From Copromyces sp. CBS 386.78 (Eukaryota > Ascomycota > Sordariomycetes > Sordariales > Sordariaceae), in the NCBI GenBank assembly GCA_030685235.1, contig MU839216.1:56763-120762 (forward strand): a DNA stretch of 64,000 bases. Reading direction: 5' to 3'. The position numbers and the translations under genes are program-made. The notes beneath the pieces are model-generated. The model had not been told where the DNA came from and made no database searches. It was given only the letters and a program-made list of their open reading frames with translations. Below are positions 1 to 12,300 of the stretch, piece by piece. The first letter of the stretch is position 1. Every line of letters begins with the position of its first letter.

Positions 1-510
1 CCCCCTATCCACCTGCCAAAGATGATAAATCTTGCCATAAAGCGTAACAACCTGCTCCATCTCCGTCCTCTCGGCTTTTTCCCACACACCCTGCGGCACC
101 ACCCCCGTCGGCTTGGGCATGATCAACATGCCGCTCTTGACCTCGAACACGTGCGTGTGCCAGTACCGTTTTTCCGTCTGCGGGAGCGTCTCGTACAGCT
201 TGGGGGTGATCATGTACTCGATACCGAGGATGCGGGCGCCGGGGTTGGGACTGTCGTAGAGGATGCATTGTCGGACGTCTTCTGTCAAATGCGCGCAGTA
301 GTGGTTTGCTTCGACGATGCGGGTTGGGTCTGAGGCGTATACGTGGAAGGCGTTGAGGTGGGCGCAGATGGATTTTATGGGGGAAAAGTCTTGCGAGAGA
401 GAGGCGCCGGTTTCGAGGGTGGAGGAGAGAAGGGATTTGGGGGAGCCGGGGATGAGAGGGTTGGAGGGGTCGTGGCAGGCGAGGGAGGGGGTGGTGTTGT
501 GTTCTGACAT
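1..510 (-). CDS. DUF1264 / oil-body-associated-protein-like protein (3' end outside window)
   Basis: The minus-strand frame is open from an ATG at 510 to the window edge, giving about 170 residues without a stop and no C-terminus. Residues from about 47 on match the DUF1264 (OBAP) pattern as I know it: [41 protein letters not shown], a [13 protein letters not shown] block and [14 protein letters not shown]. Plant members associate with oil bodies; the fungal role is not established, so function is left open. The start is the first in-frame ATG after a leader containing a long purine tract (pyrimidine on +, about 655-690). No intron is needed in the visible part. Family assignment is from remembered motif similarity. 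Confidence 0.8.
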   Translation of the reverse strand, partial: MSEHNTTPSLACHDPSNPLIPGSPKSLLSSTLETGASLSQDFSPIKSICAHLNAFHVYASDPTRIVEANHYCAHLTEDVRQCILYDSPNPGARILGIEYMITPKLYETLPQTEKRYWHTHVFEVKSGMLIMPKPTGVVPQGVWEKAERTEMEQVVTLYGKIYHLWQVDRG

Positions 511-653
511 GGTGGTGGTGGTTGTTGTCGAGGTAGTGATGGAGATGGTTGGTGGTTCAGTTCAAGTTGTGATGTGATCAGCCCATTTGGAAACCTTTGG
601 GAACCTTTGGGAAGGAGTAAAAATGACGGGTTTTGGGTGCGAAGCGTGGTGTG

Positions 654-685
<32 letters not shown>

Positions 686-844
686 GGCAAGAGGAAAGAG
701 CGAAAGAACGAACATGCCCTCTGTGGGATGGAATCGGGGGACCAAAAAGTGGTGTCTCCAAGTGACGTCACGATGGTGGTTGGGGACCAGTTGTGCGACG
801 AGCAAGGGCAACGAAAGAAGCTGTGATGTGATGTATTGAGTTGC
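511..844. other. Upstream region of the DUF1264 gene
   Basis: Non-coding sequence in front of the minus-strand DUF1264 gene. The main visible feature is a homopyrimidine run (TTTTC units followed by poly-T) at about 655-690, a typical fungal promoter or leader tract. I see no other gene here. Confidence 0.5.
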
Positions 845-846
845 TA

Positions 847-942
847 CTCGTCGGTTAGGTGGATTCGCTTCGCCAGCCAACCAACTCTTATAGCCCCTCT
901 GAGAGTCGGTCTTTTTACCTGTAACGCGCAAGCTCTATAACG
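847..942 (+). repeat. Left terminal inverted repeat of MITE
   Basis: Starts CTCGTCGGTTAGG and is identical to the reverse complement of 1497-1592. It is preceded by TA. Confidence 0.9.
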
Positions 943-1230
943 GTTTTGGAACTTCAACCACAATTACTCAACCACATCAAATAGCAATGAGACAAAAATA
1001 AACTATATTAAAGATATAAATATAAGAAGCAACTCTAGAAATTTTTAAGACTACGGACTTAAAATTGCACTCTCGATAATCGTTTAAATCTAACAACTGG
1101 GGAGTATTTACAAGCAAAGATTTAGCTAAGGTTAAGGTTTCGACTAAATATTTCTTTAACTTCTTAAACTCTTTTCCTCAACTAATTTTTAAGCAAATTT
1201 AATACAAAGACATTCCTTTAATAAAGAAAG

Positions 1231-1426
1231 TGTTATGGGGCTGCCGCCCAGAGGTCCCAGTCTGGAAGCCTTCCAGACGTGCACCCTGTCTCCCGACACA
1301 GACCCCTTGGGTATAAGAGCGCTGTCCACCGCTCCTTCCATGTATCTAGATTCTTCTTCTCCTTGTCGAACCTTTTCAATACACAGTTTGCCTTGCACCT
1401 GTGCCAACCGTGCAAGAACCATAACA
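1231..1426. mobile_element. Solo LTR (196 bp) inserted in the MITE
   Basis: Begins TGTTATGG and ends CCATAACA, a canonical TG...CA LTR with short inverted ends, flanked by the 5-bp direct repeat GAAAG at 1226-1230 and 1427-1431. GC content jumps at both edges relative to the AT-rich MITE core. A TATA-like GTATAAGAGC lies at about 1312. No internal retroelement sequence remains, so it is a solo LTR left by LTR-LTR recombination, or a very small LTR-only element. Orientation by TATA position would be plus. Confidence 0.85.
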
Positions 1427-1496
1427 GAAAGGTTACGAAAGACTAAGAATAAAATTTGATATTAAAATCTTTAAAGTTGGTTGAGATATTCCAAAT

Positions 1497-1592
1497 CGTT
1501 ATAGAGCTTGCGCGTTACAGGTAAAAAGACCGACTCTCAGAGGGGCTATAAGAGTTGGTTGGCTGGCGAAGCGAATCCACCTAACCGACGAG
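1497..1592 (-). repeat. Right terminal inverted repeat of MITE
   Basis: Ends CCTAACCGACGAG and is followed by TA; perfect inverted copy of 847-942. Confidence 0.9.
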
Positions 1593-1642
1593 TAAGTCTG
1601 GAAAGATTGTGTGGAAAGGTCTGGAGGGCTAAATCTGGAAGG

Positions 1643-1815
1643 TGTCAGATTACAGGGTGCAGATCACACCCAGATGTAGAGGGTCCTAGTTACCTGACTA
1701 AAGGTCAGAGCATTTCTGGGATACCCGAGCACCCCCCAGACCTTCTGGAGCGGATTTATTCGACAGCCAGTTTCTAGACAGTTCAATCAACCAGTTCACA
1801 CTAGTAAATCTGACA
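1643..1815 (+). repeat. 5' LTR of Copia element
   Basis: Begins TGTCAGATTACAGGG and ends AGTAAATCTGACA, an inverted TGTCAGATT/AATCTGACA terminus. It is near-identical to 14319-14491 apart from RIP-like transitions. Confidence 0.92.
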
Positions 1816-1896
1816 ATTAATAGTCTAATACGCGTATTACCTATTAATTACCTATTAATACGACAATTAGCATTAATTAATGGTTAATAATTAAAC

Positions 1897-2148
1897 TATC
1901 ACAGGGTTAGGCCTGTGATGTGCTGTGCTGCACTGACTGCACATGTACTGTACCGACCAGAGCCTAGAGCTCTGCCCGCGTACATTAGCCATGTCACTGT
2001 TACGTGCAGCCTCACGTACCCGCGCACGGTCTAGTCTGTAGGGCTTTCGCCTATATAGCCAGACTTCCGCGTATACTTCTTTCCTTTCTCCTTATATAAT
2101 AATATATATCGTACCCTACCTATAACGATGCCCTCTCGCCCTATAATA
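1897..2148 (+). repeat. 5' LTR of Gypsy-C
   Basis: Starts TATCACAGGGTTAGG and ends CGCCCTATAATA (RIP-altered form of CCGTGATA). Matches 9074-9325 over its full length with transitions only by eye. Confidence 0.9.
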
Positions 2149-2599
2149 GTTTATTATATCAACTATTGCGCTACGCGCGTTTACCATTATAAGAAGAAGA
2201 TTGCTCGCATTTCGATCGCAATAATTAATCAATTAAAACTCGACCTTACGTATTCCCAACTCTAATTACGAACCCAGCCGTTAAACTAAGTAAAATACTA
2301 AACCGAATATCGTTAATTAAAATCGTTCGTACTCTCTTTCTCTCCTTTATATTTATTAAAATATATTTAATCTAGCGATTAATATTTAATTCTATCGTTC
2401 CTCGAACCTAGCCTATAACCAATAATTTTATTACTATTACGGTTATTAACACTATCGTAGCAATTATTAGCTCTATATATTAAAACGATTTAACAATTTT
2501 CATTTAAACGTTCGAAGGCTTCTATTATTAAACGATTAAAATTTCAATTCCTATTTCTTAAGCGTATAATTTTACTAACCTTTCTATTTTTTAAACTTT

Positions 2600-4275
2600 C
2601 TTCTCCGCTTTTTATCGCTTACTCCGCAATAATATAATTGTAATTAGAGCCGACGTTTATAATTTTAAAGAAGATTTTATTATAGTTAAAAAGGAAATCG
2701 TTTATTTATATATTCGTATTAGAGATTTTAACTACGAAATTGCTTATAAGGAGAGTAATATCGCAATTATCCGTACTTAATATTTGTTCGCTATTTAAAT
2801 TAGTATAAAAGATTATTAAAATTAAATTAAATCGTTCTACAAATAGATCGCCGCTTTTAAAAAGGAGTTTAACGATTTCCGTACAATATTTACGACCGTT
2901 TTCTAATTTTAGAAGGATTATTATTAAAAGATCTTTTTCGACCTTTATACATAATTTCCGAAGAATAGCCCGGTTCCCCCCTCCCCTAATTTAACCCTTT
3001 TACCTCCTAGCGTATTTAGTAATCCCAATAACGACGATAATATAATAAGTATTAGTAAGGATAGTAGCAGCTATAAGTTAGTATTACGTATTATAATTAC
3101 TTCTATTTTTAATAATAAACGATTATTAATTAAATATATTATTAAATATTACGTTTAATATATATATATAAAATTTATTTAAGTAGATAAATTTAAAATT
3201 TTTACCGACGAGCGCCCTAAATTTTCCTTTATCGCCCGCTCTATCGAAGGCATTCCGTTCGAAACTTTTAAAATTAAATTAAATAAAGCTATCTTCGGCG
3301 AACTTTATAAGTAGGCTATAGCCTTCGAATTAATTAACGAATTAAATAAAAAGTACAATAATATTAATATTGTTATCGAATCCCGCCGCGCCTTCAAAGA
3401 CTTTAAAATATTTAAAAAAATAAAGTAGACCGATTTTAAAGAAAAATTCGTTATATTCGTCGATAAATATAAATTCGATAATAGTATAAAAATTTATTAC
3501 TTTTATTAGAAAATTAGCAATTATATTCGCTTTACCTTTTTTTATTAACGTCCTTAGCCTACCGACAATAAGTTTAATAAATAATTTAAAACCGCTTATA
3601 ATTTCGTTAAAGTATTAAAAAATAAAGATTAGCATAAAAAATAGATTAATTTATTTTATAAAACTAATACAACTAATACCTCCATTCTTATTAATCGTTC
3701 TAATACTTCCGCGACCGAAATAATTATTAATTAGGGTAGCGATACAATAGATTTTAATACTATAATAGAAACGGATATTTAAATATTTTATATAATTAAA
3801 GCTAACGTTTTTAAATATCGTATAAAAACGGGCGTTTATATTCGCTACGGAAAGCCCGGCTATTATTCTATTAATTATTGCGCTTACGTTAATTTTAAAA
3901 AGGAGGTTAAACCTTATAATAATTATAATAAAGGCCGCAGCGGTAATATTAGTAATATTAATAACGGTAGTAATAACCGTAATAATAGCGGTAATAATAA
4001 TACTTCTAATAACGGAAGTAACGGTAACCGTAATAATAATAGTAATAGTAATAATAATAGTAGTATTTAATAGTAGTTTACCTAAGGCTAGTATAATTAT
4101 AAATAGTAGCGCCCTAATTATAATGGCGGTTACTACGTTAACGCTATAAACCCCAGCGCTCTAATTCCCGGTACCCCGGCTTCTGGCTATTATAATCCCG
4201 TTCCCGCTTATTAGCCCGGCTTTATCGGCCTAGTTATAGGTAACGAGAATAGTTTTATTTCGGGCTAGGGAAATA
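2600..4275 (+). pseudogene. Gypsy-C gag remnant with zinc knuckle
   Basis: Plus-strand frames show a RIP-damaged nucleocapsid knuckle near 3835-3890 (RYGKPGYYSIN, expected CxxCGKPGHxxxxC with Cys and His codons mutated), followed by an Asn/Ser/Gly-rich tail at about 3920-4070 made of AAT/AGT/GGT codons. A large capsid-like coding region precedes it, interrupted by stops. Boundaries are approximate, since no frame is intact. The position between 5' LTR and protease/polymerase fits gag. Confidence 0.65.
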
Positions 4276-4399
4276 TGTAGCCTCCTAATTAAATCGTATT
4301 TAAAAGTACAAATCCAATAAATATAGAGGAAATAATAGGACCGTCCCTATATAGCTAAATATTATTAAAATAAATAGATTTTTAGTAGATAGCCGTTAT

Positions 4400-7300
4400 A
4401 AATATTTTAATTTATTAAATCTTTTTATTTATTTATTCTATAGACTATATAAATTATATTGTACTACTCTTATTAATAGTGGATATATTACCTTTAATTT
4501 TATTAATTACTATTTTATTTATTATTATTATTTCCCTTTTCTTCTATTCGCTATCTTTAAATTATTATACTTCGCTAATGGCTAAGTTAAAGGTAGTATT
4601 ACCTATTTCTTTAAATTTATAATGTAAATAAGAATTTATTACGAAATTATTAATTTATTAATCTATAATTTAATTAAAGATAACCCTATTATTTTAAATT
4701 ATTTATAGTTCGTTTATTACGCCCTAAATATTAATTAGCCTAACGATTCTTTTTAGTTTAATTCTATTTGTAAATAATACGGCTATTTCCTACCTAGGGC
4801 TTTAAATTATATTATTCCGCTCTCGAATTACTATTTTACGACTTTGCGATTATTAGTTCAATTTTTATATTAAAATTTATTAGTAGAGGATATAGAGCAC
4901 GAAGGCGAACTTAATTAAAGAGAAGTAAAAACCGTTAAACGCTTATTAATCTTTGCTATAATTAAGCGAATTATTTGTTAATAATTTTATTATTTTAAAT
5001 ATAGAATTGCTAATTAATTAGGTATTATTCTATTCGGGAAAGTAAAAGGCGGTAGTATAATTATATTATTAGCCCTACCCCCGGCGCTTCTTTTAATATT
5101 TCGCCCGGCGTTTTATTATTAGGCTAGCGGTATAAGGACTTTTACGGCGGACTATTACGTCCCAATTCGGCTTTATAATATCCCGGCTAGTCCTATTAAC
5201 TTTAATAATATTAAAGAATTCCTTACTATTATTTTTAATTGGTTAGTAGAGACCTATAAATTTCCGATTATCCGTATAATTTAGGCTAATTTAGATAAGG
5301 ATATCCGTAAGTTAACTAAGGAAAACGAGAAATTAGAAAAGGAAGGGCTTATTTTAGACCTTTAGAGTATAAGCGATAATTTTACGCTAAATATAGTAGT
5401 AGAAATATTATTAAGTAAAAGTTAGCGTTTTAAATATTTTTTTAGTAATAAATATTATTATTAAATTAACGCCTTAGTAGGAAATAGGGACGAAGCCGCT
5501 TTAAAGGCTATAAAAATTTCTAACTTTATTAAAATTAATAGTACCGATAACGATTTTCCTTATTATAAGAATTCAATTAATAAATATTTTATAATAAACA
5601 GTATTATTATTAATAAAATTACGTTTAAAGACGTAGTATAATTCTATAAGAAAGTTAATAAACCTTTTAAAACGGTCGTAGAAATTTAAATTAAACTCTT
5701 ATAATAATATTAGTATTATACGTAAACTTTTGTATAAGAAGGAACGAATATTCTTCTTCTTTATAAAGTATACAATTTAAAGATTAAACTCTATCCGGGA
5801 ATAACCCCCCCCGCTTCCCGCAATTATACATTTAATTTTAACGAATTTAATATTATTAAAAAATAAATCGATAATATATTTTAAAAGAAATTTATTAGAC
5901 TTTTACAATTAGAGGCCTTAATACTTCTATTCTTTATTAAGAAGCCGGGAAGCGGAATCTACATTTATATTAATTATTACGGCGTTAATAACGTTATTTT
6001 TAAATCCTATTATCCCTTCCCGCTTATTAAAAAAACCTTTAACGCAATTTACTACACTAAGATTTTTATAAAATTCGATGTAATTACTGCTTTTAATTAT
6101 ATTTATATTAAATAAGGATACGAGTAGCTTACCGTTTTTATAATTCGGTTTAGCCTATTTGAATCTTTAATTGTTTTTTTTAGTTTATAAGGCGCTTTAA
6201 GTGTATTTTAGAATTATATTAACGATATTCTATATAATATTTTCGATATTTATGCGATTGCTTATTTCGACGATATCCTTATTTATTTTAATAATATTAA
6301 AGATTATAAGCGGTATATTAACGACGTTTTCAATAGGTTGGCAAAAGCGGGCTTTAATATTAATATTAATAAATATAAATTTTATACGATAAAGACGAAA
6401 TATTTAAACTTAATTATTATACTTAGAAGTATTGAAATGGATTTAAAAAAGGTTAAGGCTATTGTAGATTAGTAAGTACTAGAATTAAAGAAATTACTAT
6501 AGTCCTTTTTAAATTTTGTAAATTTTTATTAGCGGTTTATAAAGGAATTTTCAATAATAATTACCCTACTTTATAAGCTTATAAAGAAGGATATTGGCTA
6601 GTTTTAGGACGACTACTATTAAACTACTTTTAAAGTTTTTAAAAAAATATTTTTAAAAGGCTTCGTTTTAAAGATTTATAATTAGTTTAAAAAGATTATA
6701 ATTAAAATAGATATTTTTAATTAGGCTGTAGGCGGTACCCTTTCTTAGTACGGGGATAACGGTATCTTTTACCTTATCGCCTACTTCTTTACTAAATATA
6801 GCTCCTAAGAATATAATTACGATATATACAATAAAAAGTTATTTATAATTATTAAGGTATTAAAGGAGTAGAGGCTAAAATTAGAAGGAATTTAATAATT
6901 ATTCGATATTTTTATAAACTATAAAAATCTCTAGATATTTACGACCAATAAATAATTAATTTAATATTATATATAGTAATCTTAGTTTTTATTTTATTTT
7001 AATTTCTTAATTAAATATATTCCGGGTTCGAAAAACCTTTGCCCAAATATTTTAAACCGTAAGCCTAACGACCAATTTAATAATAAAGAGGACGATTATT
7101 TTATTATTCGTAAATAGGCTTTATTAAACCTATTTTAATTTAAGGAAGAATATTTTGAATTTGATAATTTAATAGTAGGATTCTTATTTTACTTGCTAGG
7201 CCCGGACGACCTAAATATTTTATTAACCGATAATTTCGTCCGTATTAATTACGAAAATTCCATTTTCCTATAGGAATTAGTATTATCCCTTATTAGTAGA

Positions 7301-9060
7301 GCCCATTAATAGCCGACTAATATTAAAAAGGTTTTTTATAGAGCTTTTTCGGAATATTATATTATTAATAATATTACTAAATAGCGTAATCGTATTATCG
7401 TCGATCCTTACAATAAGAATTTCTAATTCTAATTTATTAGTCGCTAATATAATTCTTTAGGCGTTAGCTACTTAAGCCGTAACGCTATATACGAACTTTT
7501 ATAATACGATTTCTATTAAGAGGGGATATATAATAACGTACGCCTTTTTTATAAAGGTTATTTACTATATATAAAAATAAAGTCTTTAAAGAGAGGTTTA
7601 GCCAATTATTTTAAACCGGTTATAATCGTTCTAATATTATAGATTAATATTTTAATCAATTATATTACGCTATTACTTCCGAATACCTATTTAGGCTAAA
7701 CGTTTAAATATATTACTATTATCGTTAACCAATTTATTAAAATACGATATTATATCTTAATAGTAACCCTAGAAGCGGAAGAATTAGCGGACCGGTTTAT
7801 CGACTATATTTATTCGATTTACAGCCTTTTAAATACTATACTTTCTAATAGGGGTACTTAATTCGTTTTACGTTTTTAATTTACTTTTTATAAGCGGTTG
7901 TCTATAATCCGCAAATTTACTTCTATTTTTTACCCTTAAATAAATATTTAAACTAAATATATTAACGTAGAAATAGAATAGTTTTTAAAGATTTATATTA
8001 ATTAAATATAAATAAATTAGGTAAAGTGGCTATTATTTACGGAGTTTACTAATAATAATATAGTTTTATTATTAATAGGTATTTCCCCTTTCTTTATTAA
8101 TTACGGTTATTACTTTCGTATAAGTATAAAACTTCGTACCCTGCTACTATTAGACTTCTCCCCGGCTTAATTTAAAGAATATTATAAAGTTAATAAATTA
8201 GTAAGTTACTTTTAATAAATTTAGGATTTCACTATTTAATAATTTTAGCGTACGTAGGAACAATACGAAAATAACGCTAATAAAAAGCGGGTCGATTCTA
8301 TTAAATATTAAATTAATAATATAATTTTACTTAATATTATTAATTTCGTTAATAGATATTTATATATAAAATTCTACCCCTGTTAGGAAAGCCCTTTTAA
8401 AATTATCCGCACTAAATTATATATAATATACTTCGCCCTCCTATTTAATATAAAATATTTACTAGTCTTTTATATTTCTATAGTATAATTATAGTCCGGC
8501 TATAGCTTTTTAAACTAGCTTACTACAATAGATATTTAAGCGAACGAAGAACGGGTTATAATATATATTAACGATTAGGAGGAGTACGAAGAGTAGGTAT
8601 TCGAACGTTTTATAAATTATTAATAGATAGGTAATAATAAGTATTAGAAGTACGAAGTTAAATAGAAGACTAATAACTTTACTTAAGAATTTATTAATAA
8701 TATTATTAATTATAAATATTATTTTTAATAGTTCTACTACGAATACCTAAATAAATTAATTCCCCTAGAGGTTTAGAGGGTTTTTAAATGCCTCGCTGCC
8801 GATATTTTAGCGTTAATATTAACGCTAGTACCAATAGCCTCCGAACTATTACGGCGCCGTTCTAACCGCTTAGTATAGTAAAAGACGGCTACTACTATAA
8901 AAGATAGGATGTAAAAGGATATAGAGGAAGGTTTATACTTCGCGTTCGGGAAAGTGTTTCGGAAATTAATAGATATTTACGAGGATAAGAAGTTATAAGA
9001 AAGGTTTTAAGTCTATTATTTTACGTATATATAGATTTTTTCAACTCTTCCAGCTTCTTT
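4400..9060 (+). pseudogene. Gypsy-C pol remnant (protease, RT, RNase H, integrase)
   Basis: Reverse transcriptase is clear at about 5930-6480: KPGSGIYIYINYYGVNN and FIKFDVITAFN correspond to the Gypsy fingers/palm blocks, and AYFDDILIYFNN at about 6258-6293 retains the YxDD catalytic box. RNase H follows near 6700-6920 (stop-interrupted, with a DKKLF-type block), then integrase from about 7260. RT-RNaseH-integrase order assigns the element to Ty3/Gypsy. Stops at former Trp and Gln codons make it non-functional. Confidence 0.8.
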
Positions 9061-9073
9061 TGAAGGAGGATAG

Positions 9074-9325
9074 TATTATAGGGTTAAGCCTGTAATGTAT
9101 TGTACTATATTGATTGTATATATACTGTGCCGATTAGAGCCTAGAGTTCTGCCCGCGTATATTAGCTATATTACCGTTATGTGTAGCCTTACGTGCCCGC
9201 GTACAGTCTGGTTTGTAGGGTTCTCGCCTATATAGCTAGACCTCCGCGTACACTTCTTTCCTCTCTCTTTATACAATAATATATATCGTACCCTACCTAT
9301 AACGGTGCCCTCTCGCTCCGTGATA
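9074..9325 (+). repeat. 3' LTR of Gypsy-C
   Basis: Starts TATTATAGGG and ends CGCTCCGTGATA. Same 252-bp length as the 5' LTR; followed by the duplicated TAAAC. Confidence 0.9.
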
Positions 9326-9330
9326 TAAAC

Positions 9331-12300
9331 GATACGATATCTCTTTTAAAGATTAGTAACGAGACTAAGGAGAATATCGCCTACTTTAAAGACGGGGAGG
9401 ATTAGATCCGCTAGGAACTAATACTCTAATTAAAATACAATACGGATACCCTTAAAAAATAGATCCAAAGTACTATCGAGAGACCTATCGAACCGAAGCA
9501 ACCCTATCCAAATTAATACCCTACTATTAGGCAAATTAAGGAACGGATCCGAGCCGCTAAGGAAGAGCTTAACCTTTTCGATAGCAGAGCTACTATCTAG
9601 ACTATTATAAATTTGGATAGAACCCTTCGAAAAATCCTTATTAAATACCGAAAGCGAAACGAAATAGTCTTCGATACCTTTACTACCGAAGTAAATTTAT
9701 TTAATAGGGAACTCTTCAAATTAGAGTTTATATTCTACCCCAATTCTAAGAAAGATTAAAAGGAATTCGTAGCTAGCGATAAGGCCGTACGTACTTAAAT
9801 AAGAACGTTAGTTAATTATAGATTGTAAAATAGCGCTATAAAAGAAGAATAGGAGATTAATAAATAGTATTAATAATTAAAGAGTATAATTAACTATAAA
9901 ATTGTTAACGAGTAGATCCGGGCTAGGAAATAATATTATAAAACGGTTGTTATTTTAATTAAGGAACTTAAGAGCTAGATTAATTAGCTTTAGAATTAGT
10001 CTACTATTATAAATAATAATTAGATTATATTGGTTGGAGAGATTAAAATTATTAGCTCTTAATATATTGATTTTATTAATATAATTAAAATTATACGCCC
10101 TAAATAGTATAAAGGTGCCTAGAAGTTCGATAAATAGATAGCCGATAGTACGCTTACGTATATAAAGGTCTACGAAAATTTTAAGAAATATAGTATCGAC
10201 TTTACAAAACGTGGGGTTATTATTAGGAAGGGAAGATATTATAGTACTTTTAGTATTGGCGAAATTGGTATTGAATTTAATAATTAGAGATCTGTTGGCG
10301 AGAATTAGGATAAAGAAATTAATAATAAGGACGTTCGTTAAAATAGTAAGAAAAAGCCTATAAAGTCTGGATTTAGTAAAAGAAAACTCTAGTCGGATAA
10401 AACCGAAATTTAAACCTATAAGAAGGTAGTAGATCTGCTTATATATAAAGTATACGAGAGGGGACTATATTCTTTAAAGGAGTATTAGTATATTAATTTA
10501 AATGCGAAGCTTAAATATATTACGAGGCTATTCCCTTTAATTAAACGCGTTATTAAATTTAATTTCGTAAAGGATTCCGAGCTAGCCAAGGAAATTAAAA
10601 GAATTATAGTTAAAAATAGTAGTAAGGGGAGGGTTCTTAAGAAGTAGGAAATTACGTAATTATTTAACGTAAATTGTAATATTATTTATAAATTAATTTT
10701 TTAAGTTAGTAGGGTATATTAAATTAAAGAGGAAATTTACCCCTTTAAGAATTTAATAATATTCGACTCTAATAGTTCGCTTTATATATTTAATAAAATT
10801 ATTCGTTTGCTTTATTTTTATTATACTAACCTAAATGAATATATATAAGTTAGAAATACTTAAATAGCGATTAAAGGGTTTAAGGAGGTTAATATTATTA
10901 TTAAAGGAAAGAACGGTCCTTTAAAACTCTAATTAAAGGAGGTTGCCTTTTACCCTAACTTCGCTACTAACTTCGTTTCCTATATTTAATTACGAAAGTA
11001 GGGTTTTTACTAAAATTACCATCCTTTTAATAATTATTTAAGGAAAATTAATAGATTATTCTTTTATTACTTGAATATTATTCATAGTCAAACAATTATA
11101 GAAACCATCCCTCTTTCATTTACTAAAGCCTCGTTTATAATACGTCGGCATAAGATCAACTCCTATATACGGCGCCCTTCTAAATAAATAGCAGATATTT
11201 AGTATTTACGATTTAATTATTTAGGACTATAAATATTCGACTATTTTTAAAACGTTAACGGGGTATAGATCCGTAGTATACTATTAATTAAATATAATAC
11301 GTATACTATAGTAAAAATTAAACAATAGGTTTATTATATATTTAAAGATTACGGCTATAAATTAGGGGAAAGATTCGCAGCGGATTTCTTCAAATTTAAC
11401 GAAGGAAGTAATGGGGTTAAATATTTCCTCTTTATTATATACCGTTAGTCCGGCTATATTTAGGATTATTACTTATTAAATCATTAAGCGATTATTATCG
11501 CTATTACGCTAATATCCTATATTAATATACTAAAATAATAGTATAATATTAAGGTTAAAACCTTCGAATTCGATAACGAATTTATAAACTACGAGATCTA
11601 ATAAAGGTTATTATAATGAGGAACGATAATTAAACTTTCTACTCCTAATATATAAATATAGAACGGCGGGGTAGAATATTTAGCGGGTATAATTAAAGAA
11701 AGATATAATACTATATTAATAAATTTAAAATTTCTAATCAATTTATAGCCAGAAATTACTACCGCAATTATCTACCTTATTAATAAATCCCCTCGGTACC
11801 TTTATAATTAAAAATCTCTATTCGAACGGTTCTATACCTATATAATTTAATAATATAATTATTAAGAAGCACGTAAATTAGATCTAAATTATTTAAAAGT
11901 CTACGGTTATAAAGTATTTATAATAACGAATACTACCTAGAAGAAAGAAAAGCGATGTTAGAAGTATCTACTTAAAGTATAAATAGGTTTTTTTATCAAT
12001 TATTTAACAACTTCTATTTACCATATATAGAATCCGTATATAAATAAAATCGTACAAATTAGGGATATAATCTTTAATAAAGAGATTATATATAACCCAA
12101 ACCTTAAAAAATTAAAAGAGGACCTCTAAATAAGTAGCGAAGAACTAGCGGATTTATTTAATAAAGTAAATGAACCGTATAATTAACTTTCGGAGGTGTC
12201 CAATTTATTAGAGAGAGAAGGCTATAACCTATAAAACGACGTCGATAATATAAATATCGAATTGTTACTATTAAACCTCCTAGATAGAGACTACGAATAA

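Larger units (their letters stand above)
845..1594. mobile_element. MITE with 96-bp perfect terminal inverted repeats
   Basis: 847-942 is the exact reverse complement of 1497-1592 (96 of 96 bases by eye), with weaker similarity for some further bases inward. Both ends sit next to TA (845-846 and 1593-1594), the target duplication expected for Tc1/mariner-type elements. Without the solo LTR inside it, the element is about 545 bp and has no transposase frame, so it would be non-autonomous. Its core is AT-rich while the repeats are GC-balanced. The superfamily call rests only on the TA duplication. Confidence 0.85.
1897..9325 (+). mobile_element. Gypsy-C: complete Ty3/Gypsy element nested in the Copia element
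   Basis: It has 252-bp LTRs at 1897-2148 and 9074-9325 and the 5-bp target duplication TAAAC (1892-1896, 9326-9330). It landed 81 bp downstream of the Copia 5' LTR in the same orientation. The polypurine tract GAAGGAGGATAG directly precedes the 3' LTR. LTR ends are TATCACAGGG and CCGTGATA rather than TG...CA. The interior is strongly RIP-mutated. A solo LTR of the same family is at 38007-38259. Confidence 0.93.

Noticed and set aside
574..839. Several overlapping 60-117 codon frames around the poly-T tract
   Set aside because: All are low-complexity frames over the pyrimidine run upstream of the DUF1264 gene.
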